From Oppiella nova (lineage: Eukaryota; Arthropoda; Arachnida; Sarcoptiformes; Oppiidae): a stretch of 21,400 nucleotides of DNA. Positions 10,421 to 19,678 of the stretch are shown here, piece by piece. Every line of letters starts with the position of its first letter. Position 1 is the first letter of the stretch. Below the pieces are notes generated by a model. It was not told the origin of the DNA. It made no database searches and worked only from the letters and a program-made list of their open reading frames with translations. The position numbers and the translations under genes are program-made. The DNA lies in the NCBI GenBank assembly GCA_905397405.1, contig CAJPVJ010000313.1, positions 1 to 21,400 of the forward strand, written 5' to 3'.

Positions 10421-12043
10421 CTAAACTCTATCAAATATTTCATTAAATAGGGGACTTATACCGTGTGGTAATGCGTCCAAAAATTTTAGCATTACTTTGT
10501 TATCGAGAATTTTGGCATAATTTCTAAATTGCATAAGTCTTGCAAATTTAGAGTCCGCTTCACATCCATATCTCATTTGCAAATACCTTACGAGTAAAAA
10601 CATGTAAACCTTTTGTTGCTGTCTATATTGGGATAAATACATTAAATTTTTAATTACATAATGTAATGACTAAAAGTGATATTCACTTACTTAATAACTT
10701 CTTTATAAATCAGATTTGGATGATCCGGGGTAAACAATACAATGGCTGTCATCTATACAATGTTAATTTGTAAATGTCATTTAATAAATTAACTTATATA
10801 ATAATTTCATTTTATACCAAATCAATGAGTGTCTCATCGGAGTCCAATTCATTTCCCATTTTACATAACATGTTAAGTGGAGTATATATTTCATTAGATT
10901 TAAATGCTTCCAAATTTATTAGACCTGATTTGTTGTCACCCTGAACAAAATAAATATAATATTAATATAGTATTTTGTAAATATACTCATTATTCATAAA
11001 TCATACCATAGGAACAACCCATTGTTTATATTGAGTGTTATAAATGGTCATTGTACGCAAACATGACATTTGAATGGTATTGGACTTAAGTAGCAATATT
11101 TGGTCATTTATGCACAAAGTCTTGAATGCATTCATTCTTTTGAATCCTTTCACTGATTTCCTACAAACTTCATCAAACATATTGACTGTTATTGTGATGG
11201 CATCTAATAAATGCTGTATTTGTGATGTGGATGAAAGCTTGGGAAACCTTATAAAGTCGATTACACTCATCAATTCCGTAAACCGCATACTTTCGGTCTC
11301 ATTGAATGCATTGTTATTAATGGGTCTCACGATAGGAATCACTTGTTGTTCAGTAGACATTTCATTACTATAGGAATCGTTTGACAAACTATTTTCAAAT
11401 TCCCTTATTTGTGGATTTAGTTCATCCACATTTATGTTATTATTTTCCAAAATCTCTATTGAATTATCCGACACTTTATGATCTGTAGTGACCATTGGTT
11501 GTGATGATGAAGAGTTGTCATCCAATTTGTCAATTGTTTTACTCCTGTTTTTCTTTAGTCTATTTTCTTGTATTATACGTTTTCTAATCTCCTTTTCCTC
11601 GTCATTGAGTACCGATTCCTATGAAAGCATATTATTTTACTACAGTATTAATAATAAGCATATTATGAAGTTTATTACTTTTTTCATGCCAATATTAAAA
11701 CACTTTGTAAGTCTACATTTTCGACACATACTTCGCGACTCGATATCAATCAAACAATTGTCTTCATAAAAACAGGCCATTTCCTGTACAAATAAATTTT
11801 TATTTTAGTATTGTTATATAAAAATATTAATGAATTCACGGATTACATGATAATAAGTGGCATTTCTCCGGAAGAATGCTTTACAAGACTCGCACGAAAC
11901 GGCACAAAAATTTCTACCTTTAATATGAATCACAAAATATTTATTTTTATAATAATTAGTAATATATTTAGTTATAAACACATACCGAGTGCTTTATCAC
12001 CGCAAACGCCACAAATTTTGTACTGTTTTTTCACTTTTGTCAT
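10421..12043 (-). CDS. Nuclear receptor E, HR96-like
   Basis: Exons: 11986-12043, 11847-11917, 11679-11783, 11007-11618, 10818-10940, 10691-10752 and 10421-10622, about 410 aa; all junctions GT-AG. The DNA-binding domain has CGVCGDKALGRNFC, P-box ESCKA, then CFYEDNC to CRKCRLTKCFNIGMKK. Exon 4 starts with an acidic/basic extension (DEEKEIRKRIIQ) and an acidic Ser/Asn hinge. The ligand-binding domain has FKRMNAFKTLCINDQILLLK, AIVLFTPDHPNL and AF-2 LFNEIF (about residues 402-407). Exon 5 is 123 nt, two codons shorter than in D and F. It is closest to gene F: a block of about 157 nt in exon 4 is about 96% identical, while exons 5 and 7 are clearly more divergent. It looks intact. Confidence 0.92.
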
Positions 12044-12631
12044 GTTAATATTTTATTTATTGTAAATATAATTATTAATATACAATTATTAAATTATACT
12101 GTAAATAGGATATGTAGTACATATCATGTACATATTTATATTAACATGAAATATATATCAAATTTTGTTGTTTGTGACAAAAAATTAACCATCAACAACT
12201 GTTAAGTGAGGCAATAGTTGTTATATTTAATAATAGTATAAAATGATGTTTTAAACCCAATGCTTGATTATCTTATCTCAAGGCTAATACAAACCGGAAT
12301 CCGATTCATTGATTACTACAACAATTATACTCTTCAGTAAATGATAACTGAACATGTTGAGATATTGTTTAAACTTTATATAGTATACAAAATACTTTTT
12401 ATCTCATTGAAATATTTTAGTACTTTAGTACTTGAATGTGAACAGTATTTTTATATTGAAATGTAATTGATATGTATATTAATATTCGGTTGATAAATAA
12501 TTCTTACTCGTTCATTCAGTATATAATTAATTTGATTATTTTTAAATGTATGTACAATTAACAGTAATATTAAAATTTAAAAAAGCATACAGTATATAAT
12601 TACAGTATCTTTGCAAATAAATAGCATATTT
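12044..12631. other. Spacer between genes E and F
   Basis: No gene is seen. It carries the upstream block of gene E at 12272-12287 and a short perfect dyad (GATATGTA-G-TACATATC) at 12109-12125, about 66 bp upstream of the gene E start. Confidence 0.6.
12272..12287 (-). promoter_or_regulatory. GATA-type upstream block of gene E
   Basis: The coding strand reads TTAGCCTTGAGATAAG, identical to the block upstream of gene C, about 229 bp upstream of the start. Confidence 0.5.
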
Positions 12632-14312
12632 CTAAACCCTATCAAACATCTCATTAAACAGAGGACTTATATCGTGTGGTAATGCGTCCAAAAACTTGAG
12701 AATTACTTTCCTATTGAGAACATCAGCATAACGTTTAGTTTGCATAATCCTTTCAAATCTTGTTTCGGCTTCACATCTATATTTTAATTGCAAATATCTT
12801 AGGAGTAAAAACATGTAAACCTTTTGTTGGTATCTATAATATAAACATAATAAACATGAAAATCATTGTTTATATAATTATATTAATCAAAGTAGTGTCA
12901 ACTTACTTTATAACTTCTTTATGTATTAGGTTTGGATGATTTGGAGTAAACAATACAACTGCAGTGACCTGTATACATTCATCAATTGTTTACGTATTCA
13001 ATAATATTATTTAAGTGTTTACTAAAATTAATATACTGTAGTCAAATATCAATTTATACCAAATCTATGAGCGTTTCATCGGAGTCCATTTCCTTAGACA
13101 TTTCACATAAAATTTTTATTGGAGAATATACGTCAATGTTATTATTTTTAAATACTTTTAAATTCATTAGAGTTGAATTGTTGTCATCCTATATAATACA
13201 AAATGTATTTTTACTATTTTAAAATTTCAAACACATAAATATTAGTAATGAAAACATACAATAGGAACAACCCATTGCTTATATTGATAATCATAAATAG
13301 TCATTGAGCGCAAAGCTGTCATTTGAAGTCCATTGGACTTAAGTAGCAATATTTGGTCATTTTTGCACAAAGTCTTGAATGCATTCAGTCTTTTGAATCC
13401 TTTCACTGATTTCCTACAGATCTCATCAAACTTATTGACAGCCATTTTCATGGCATCAAATAAATCTTGTACTTGTGATGTGATTGTAAGCGTGGGAAAC
13501 CTTATAAAGTCGATTACACTCATCAATTCCGTGAACCTCATACTTTCGGTCTCATTGAATGCATTGTTATTAATGGGTCTCACGATAGGAATCACTTGTA
13601 ATTCAGTAAACATTTCATTACTATAGGAATCGTTTGGCAAACTATTTTCAATTTCCTTTATTTCAGAGTTAAGTTTCTCTTCATTTATGTCAACGTTATC
13701 TAAAATCTCAAACAAATTATCCGACACTTCATTATCTGTGGTCACCATTGATTGCGACAATGAAGAGTTGTCATCCAATTTGTCAACTATTTTATTACAT
13801 TTCTTTTGTCTGTTGTCTTGTATTTTACGTTTTCTAACCTCCTTTTCCTCATCATTCAGTATCCATTCCTATGAAATCAAAAAGTTTTACTCTTAATAAA
13901 TAATACAAACATAATTTATCAATACTTTTCTCATCCCAATAGCAAAACATATTTTGAGTCTACATTTGCGACAATTACTTCTCGACTCAATATCTATCAG
14001 ACAATTGTCTCCGAAATGACACCGCATTCTCTGTACATATAAAAGGATTGAAGTTTTATTTATAAGTTATAACGAATAAATGAATGAATTCGTGGATTAC
14101 CTCATACTCGGAGGCATTTCTCCTGAAGAATGCTTTACACGACTCGCAAGAAACGGCACAAAAATTTCTACCTTTTATATAAACCACATATAATAAGGTA
14201 TTAATTATAATATAATAATTATAAATGTACTGTATTTTGGTTATAAATACATACCTAGGGCTTTATCACCGCAAACACCACAGATTTTAGGTGAGTTTTT
14301 CACTTTTGTCAT
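12632..14312 (-). CDS. Nuclear receptor F, HR96-like
   Basis: Exons: 14255-14312, 14101-14171, 13926-14030, 13260-13868, 13060-13188, 12907-12968 and 12632-12833; the joined frame is open for 411 aa. Zinc finger 1 is at residues 11-31 (CGVC, CESC; P-box ESCKA), zinc finger 2 at 47-66 (C-X5-C-X9-C-X2-C), followed by RLKICFAIGMRK. The hinge after residue 79 opens with a basic stretch (EVRKRKIQ) and turns acidic. The ligand-binding domain carries NETESMRFTELMSV (helix 1 region), FKRLNAFKTLCKNDQILLLK (helices 3-5), AVVLFTPNHPNL (helix 8-9 region) and AF-2 LFNEMF at 403-408. Introns are 57-91 bp. HR96-type receptors in arthropods sense lipids and xenobiotics; that role is carried over by family only. 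It looks intact. Confidence 0.93.
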
Positions 14313-14494
14313 GTTTATACTTTAATGTTTGTAAACAATGTCAAAATAATATAGTTAACAATTCAAATGAAATACAATATAAACAAAAATTATAATTTTC
14401 AATCAATATTGTAATTTTTTGTTGACTGACAAGCTCAAATATAAACAAGCCATATTAACTGCAAAATCTGGTTTGTAAACCAAATGTATGATAT

Positions 14495-14510
14495 GTTATC
14501 TCAAGGTTAA
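14495..14510 (-). promoter_or_regulatory. GATA-type upstream block of gene F
   Basis: The coding strand reads TTAACCTTGAGATAAC, two changes from the C and E blocks, with the AGATAA core kept. It is about 183 bp upstream of the start. Confidence 0.5.
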
Positions 14511-14885
14511 CCCAAAACCAGAATTTGATGCATTCATGACAACTTGTTATCATTCAATAGCGGATAAATTAAATGATGTTTAGACTACATATATGTAAAT
14601 AAAAAAGTATTGCAATTAATTTTAATAATATTAAACATAATTAATTATTATAAAATACATATAATATTAAAGTTGTGGGGTATAACCAGAGCCATAAACA
14701 GAATTTACATAAGAAATATAATACAAGTATTAGTAATTTCGATGCATTGATTTGATTATAAATATTTTGATAACTCGTAATGTTTTCTCATTATTGTGAA
14801 TTTTAAAACAATATTTTGTTATTTCAATGCTTAATTAATTTTATAACGATAATTTTTATTCATAACACAAATAGAAATGTATTTA

Positions 14886-15353
14886 GAAGGAATCTCTCGA
14901 TGCGGAAAGTTGGCCATGCTAGTTTAATTTGTATGAACATAAACTAAATCATATATTTGATAAATATGCATGGTCAAAAAGTGCGAATTCGGGCGATAAA
15001 ATGGTCATTTTGCGGTCAAGGAGTTGGCTGACATGATCATTTGTACTTGAATACTATATATACTGTATATATGACTGCATTATACGCATACATTTGCCGA
15101 ATAAGTTTGCGACACATAAAGTGCTTACTATACGGTTGAGTGCCGTCTAAACTTTTAATACATACCGTCTATACAAATAATGTTAATTTATATAAAACTG
15201 ATCATGTCAGCCAACTTCTTGACCGCAAAAATGACCATTTTATCGCCAGAATTCGCACTTTTTGACCATGTATATTTATCAAGCATATGATTAAGTTTCT
15301 GTACATACAAATTATACTAGCATTGCCAACTTTCCGTATCGAGAAATTCCTTC
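14886..15353. mobile_element. 468-bp non-autonomous DNA transposon with long inverted repeats
   Basis: The ends are inverted repeats of about 157 bp: 14886-15042 and 15197-15353, both starting GAAGGAAT read inward, with scattered mismatches and small gaps. The centre (15043-15196) is unique and codes for nothing. TTA flanks both ends (14883-14885 and 15354-15356), and the neighbouring sequence continues across the insertion like the matching part of the C-D and D-E spacers, so TTA is a probable target duplication. A 3-bp TTA duplication is typical of PIF/Harbinger elements, so a Harbinger-type MITE is the best guess; no transposase is present to confirm it. Confidence 0.8.
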
Positions 15354-15947
15354 TTAGCAATTAAATTCATATGAAGAAAATTAATTGAAAAATTGCATTA
15401 TCATTTATTAATGTGTGTTAGTATAGAATTTTGATAATAAGTCTTTAATTTTAAAAATGCTTTTATTAAAATACATTATTATAAACACTTGAAATACAAA
15501 AATTTATTATTAATATAATGTGACGGATCTTAATTGTTGAGTCCAAGTTGTGGTGTGTAGTGGTTGAGTATTTGTTACAATTGTTTATTCCTTTGTGTTT
15601 CTTGAGGTCTCGGATGCATTTAGCCGTTGCGATGAGTTTTCACTCGAACTGTACGAACCATCAAAAACAGTATAACTATTATTGGAGGTTAATAACAGTT
15701 AATACTGTCGAAGAGACTCCACTTCACTAAACAGTAACACACGATAGGGTCGCCGGGAATTAGAGTTCGAGTTATGAGAACTTTAGGACATATTTAGTAA
15801 TTGTAGCACAAATGATAAAAGTAGACATTTGTTTGCAGACTTAATATTGTTTTATTTTTAAGTTACATTTTTATATATTTGAGTTCACAATTTAATACAT
15901 CGAGTAGTGAACTGTTTGAGAACAGAAAACATAAGAGAGAGTTCTGG

Positions 15948-16213
15948 CGCCAAGCAATGAGTATATATCTGGTATAGAATATTCTGTAACGCGAGTCCAG
16001 AATTTCATCAGAATTTTCCTATTCTGTAACGTTAGCGTACATTGCATCAGAATTAGGCTTCGCTGCAATGCAATTCTACACGCCAAGCAATGAGTATATA
16101 TCTGGTATAGAATATTCTGTAACGCGAGTCCAGAATTTCATCAGAATTTTCCTATTCTGTAACGTTAGCGTACATTGCATCAGAATTAGGCTTAACTGCA
16201 TTTCAATTCTACT
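15948..16213. repeat. Two-copy 133-bp tandem repeat
   Basis: Units at 15948-16080 and 16081-16213 are near-identical, differing mainly close to the right end. Each unit itself contains two copies of ATTCTGTAACG and two of CATCAGAATT, so the repeat is nested. The unit length is not a multiple of three. A further CATCAGAAT lies just beyond at about 16223. Origin unknown. Confidence 0.85.
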
Positions 16214-16769
16214 CAAAGCTTGCATCAGAATGTGAATAACTAACATTTATAAGTTATATTTTGTTTTAGAAAAAACACATTAAGGTGTAACAACACGCAT
16301 CTTGGATTATTTTATATAATAATAGTACTATATGTAAGCTTTAATTATCAATATAGAAAGGGGGTTCTAAATGTCATGCGCGGGGGTCAAAATCGAATTT
16401 TGCCCAAATTCTGTATCTAAAAACATGTAATTCTACGGGTTATTTCTCGGTAATGAGAATTACTCGTATTCTGATTTATGGCTCACTTGTTAGCTTAACA
16501 TGTGCATTTTAAGTGGTGTAAATTTAGTTCATATACCAATGGTATGCCATATGAAAATGAATGAAAAACAAATAATTTTTATGTTATTCTATGGGATATT
16601 CTTTAGTTGTAATTGTTTAGTAATGTGTATGTAATAATGTGTTATTGTGGAGAGTGCTCACAATAATATTATTCTTTATTCTAAAATATAAACTAAAACT
16701 TAAAACATTCAAATTATTACAGGTACTGTACTACTTTTTAGATATACTTTGTATTTGTTTATCAAATAT

Positions 16770-18879
16770 TTAAGATATGAAATTATTGGAAATTGCTCGG
16801 GTATCAAGCAAAATCCTAGTATAACCTGAAAAATACTTCAATTCTTTCAAACATGTCATTAATGTTGAAAACTTTACATTCATTTCTGATTCTGAATATT
16901 TGAGTCTTAAATATCGTCGGAGTAAATGGATATACATTTGCTGTTGAAGTCTATCAATGCAAACATTTAACAAAAAATTATATTTAAAATTAGCAATGTC
17001 AGTCATAATGAAGACTTACTTAACCGCATGTTTATGCACAATATTGGGCCGATCCGGTGTGAACAGGGCGATGGCTGTCAGCTATATATGAATTTTACAA
17101 ATTTATAAATACAAATATTTTACAAATATTTAAATTACCAGGTCTAATATAATTGAGTCAAAGTCCCATTCGCGACCATATTTATTGAAAAACTTTTTGT
17201 AGAGGTCATAGTAATCCTGGCCAAACATCTTCAATGTTGTCACCTTTAGGACAGTTGTGTTATTTGAGTCCTAATTATAATATTTAAATAAATGTTACAA
17301 ATGTTATTCAATTAATCTTTATAAATCTCACCAAAACTATAGCCCAATGTTGACGATCATAATTATAGGCAATGAGTGAACGCATGGGTAATATCTCGCG
17401 GTAACCGGCCTTCAGGAGAAACATCCGGTCCTCATCGCAGATACCGGTGAATGAACTTAAATGTTTGGACAACAATGTAAGTCGGCTGACATCCCGTTTC
17501 AATTTAGTATCCATGGTATATCGTACATCTGGATAATCCACGGACTCGGATGTTATTTTGCTGATCGGTTCCCATATTTGTTTGGTAGCGGTTAGCAGTT
17601 CTTCCAAACGATTCATTTCTATGTCATTTAAATTCTTGTCGTATGTATTGATTTGATTAGGAATAGGAATCATAGGAAATTGTTCAGCAAATGATTGTTC
17701 AATCTCCATGTCATTCAAATCCAATATATTTTGTGAATTGTTCGCCGAATCTGTGTTCACATAATTTTCAACAATCATTGAGACATTGTTTGTATCATTG
17801 AGTGATGAATCCACATCGTACATCCATTGTCGTACATCTGGATATACTGTGGCCTCTGATGTTACTTTGCTGACCGGATCTCTGATTTTTTGGGTCGCGT
17901 TTAACAGTTCTGCCAAACGATTCATTTCTATTTGATTTAAATTCTTGTCATAAGTAGTCATTTGGTTAGCGATAGGAATGATTGGAAAGCCCTCATCATA
18001 TGACTCCTCAGTCTCTATGTCATCAAAACTTAATATATTTTGTGATTTATCCACAGAGTCTGTGTTCACATCATTTTCAACAATCATTGAGACATTGTTT
18101 GTATCATTGAGTGATGAATCCGATTGCGTTTGCGATGATGTGTCGGACGAGTGAATGGCATTCAACTCATTATTGACTTTACTTTTGCGCCGTTTTTCTT
18201 CGACAATAGCCTTTCGTTTGCTTTTTTCTTCGTCAGAAAATATGTATGCCTTCAGTGATCGTTATATTTATTTAGTAATCATTTATAAGTCTTTAAAAAT
18301 ATATAATACTTTATTCATTCCGACGGCAAAACACTTCATTAATCGGCATTTACGACAGAGTCGTCGACTTATGACATCGATTTCACATTTACCACCAAAT
18401 TTACACACAAATGCCTGGTCATAATTAATATTTATTTTTATTTTATAAGATTATTATTAAATAATTTAAAAAGTTTTTATATTTATTTACATTTTCTCTG
18501 AAAGCATTTCTTCGAAAAAACGCTTTACACGACTCACACGATTGTATACCAAAATTATATGCTTTATTGTAATTAATGTTAATTGAATTTAACGTAAATT
18601 ATTAACAAGTTTTGATAATATGAGTATAATAATCGGAGTTTATAGCAGCCTTTCAAAAACGATATTCATTTAACCACATATTAAACTATGATAAATACTC
18701 TATTCATGTCTATGTATTTACGTGTGATTAATATAATATTATCTAATACAGATATTATCTAAGATATTAATATAGATTTTTGTAAAAGGCTACTATAAAA
18801 CTCCGATTCTCATATACTCACCGATAGCCTTATCACCGCAAACACTGCAAATCAAACGCTGGGCACCTATTTTCGGCAT
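16770..18879 (-). CDS. Nuclear receptor G, divergent HR96-like, no AF-2
   Basis: Exons: 18822-18879, 18491-18561, 18310-18414, 17332-18249, 17139-17270, 17020-17081 and 16770-16950; all GT-AG, about 508 aa. Finger 1 is CSVCGDKAIG then NFGIQSC with P-box ESCKA; finger 2 runs CKFGGKC to CRKCRLMKCFAVGMNK. Exon 4 is 918 nt against about 610 in the paralogs because residues 122-224 and 225-327 are an in-frame direct duplication. Each copy has an acidic Asn/Ser-rich hinge and a helix 1-like stretch (LNDIEMNRLEELLTA in copy 2). Then follow DEDRMFLLKAGYREI and TAIALFTPDRPNI. The protein stops after FIS, directly before IFDKQ, which lines up with the IFDR end of the AF-2 helix in B, D and E; the LLxEIF-type motif is missing. 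Intron 1 is long (260 bp) with a foldback repeat. It may be an active repressor-like form, or decaying. Confidence 0.88.
17503..18120 (-). repeat. In-frame 309-bp direct duplication inside gene G exon 4
   Basis: Bases 17812-18120 (first copy in reading order) and 17503-17811 (second) are related at an offset of exactly 309 nt, or 103 codons. A stretch of about 49 nt at the start of each copy is identical, while the rest has diverged clearly. Both copies code, with no stop. Confidence 0.9.
18621..18820. mobile_element. Foldback (MITE-like) repeat in intron 1 of gene G
   Basis: The left arm (about 18621-18666) and right arm (about 18769-18820) are imperfect inverted complements: left AATCGGAGTTTATAGCAGCC, right GGCTACTATAAAACTCCGATT. 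The spacer is about 100 bp of AT-rich sequence. The outer end of the right arm reaches the splice donor of exon 1. No target duplication is clear. Confidence 0.6.
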
Positions 18880-19678
18880 TTATAGCAATGATAACTAACT
18901 TATAGTACTGTATATAAAACTTTATTATTTAAAAAATATTAGATCAATTTAAGCTATGAACACAATTGAGATGGTAGCGACCAATATAGATATAATTGAA
19001 TTTTAATTTATAAATTTATCAAATATTTAATTTGTGTGCGAATAATGGCACACCTTTCTTAAGCATTGAAAATTTCACTTTGATTCAACACAGAATATCC
19101 TTGATTACCAAAACAACCATATTTAACAGTTTAGTGCAAAATTCAGTGCAAACTAATGGAGAATAAACTTACTGTATTATGAAGTGCTAGTATCTTTTAA
19201 GAATTAATTAACTGTTCATTTTATAAGATATGATAGGCTTTCTGTGCGAGAGAACTATCTCTAAATACAAATATATCATTAGTTACTAAGAGTTGTATTA
19301 TAAACTATAGGTAATGTATGAATTTAATGAATGTATCAATGATTATGAAGGTATGAATGTATGAAGATTAGTTTTTATATATTAATAATTAAACTAATAT
19401 AATTTTTTGTGTTTATATTTTTATGAATAACTGTAGTATTAAATACTAAGGTAAACTTTTATCACCTATCATACATTCATTATATTCATACATTACCTAT
19501 AGTTTATAATACAACTCTTATTTTGGAAATTTTAAAAATCATGAGAAAGTTCATTTTTAATATATGATTGCTAAATTAAATGTCGAAAATAAATTCTATA
19601 AGTAACTTATCCAGCTATATTATTGATCAATTATTAAATTATTCAACCTTAATAGAAATGTGACATTTGCCTCATTAG
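18880..19678. other. Divergent spacer between gene G and the RCC1-kinase gene
   Basis: The two genes point away from each other, so both promoters should lie here, along with any first exon of the RCC1 gene. I could not assign that exon. The shared GATA block of A to F is not found. An inverted repeat occupies 19287-19521. Confidence 0.6.
19287..19521. repeat. Inverted repeat, arms about 51 bp
   Basis: The arm 19287-19337 (starting TAAGAGTTGTATTATAAACT) recurs inverted at about 19471-19521, with the outer 37 bp exact and one mismatch in the next 14 or so. The loop is about 133 bp, AT-rich and non-coding. It could be a small MITE or a recent hairpin-forming duplication. Confidence 0.75.

Larger units (their letters stand above)
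14313..16769. other. 2.4-kb spacer between genes F and G
   Basis: It holds the gene F upstream block, a 468-bp inverted-repeat transposon (14886-15353) and a 133-bp tandem repeat (15948-16213). The stretch about 15520-15890 is less AT-rich than its surroundings (for example 15541-15770) and looks acquired, but I cannot classify it and see no supported gene. A G-rich patch at about 16360-16395 is also unexplained. Confidence 0.6.

Noticed and set aside
15548-15790. Possible tRNA-derived SINE: an A-box-like GTAGTGGTTGAG and a B-box-like GAGTTCGAGTTAT.
   Set aside because: The two boxes are about 200 bases apart, too far for a pol III promoter, and no cloverleaf forms.
15892-16086. A 64-codon minus-strand ORF.
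   Set aside because: It lies mostly on the 133-bp tandem repeat, whose length is not a multiple of three, and has no recognisable domain.
19580-19663. An ATG-started frame (MSKINSISNL...) in the same frame as the RCC1 gene.
   Set aside because: It ends in TGA, and the only way to join it to the RCC1 exon would be a 19-nt intron that also breaks the frame.
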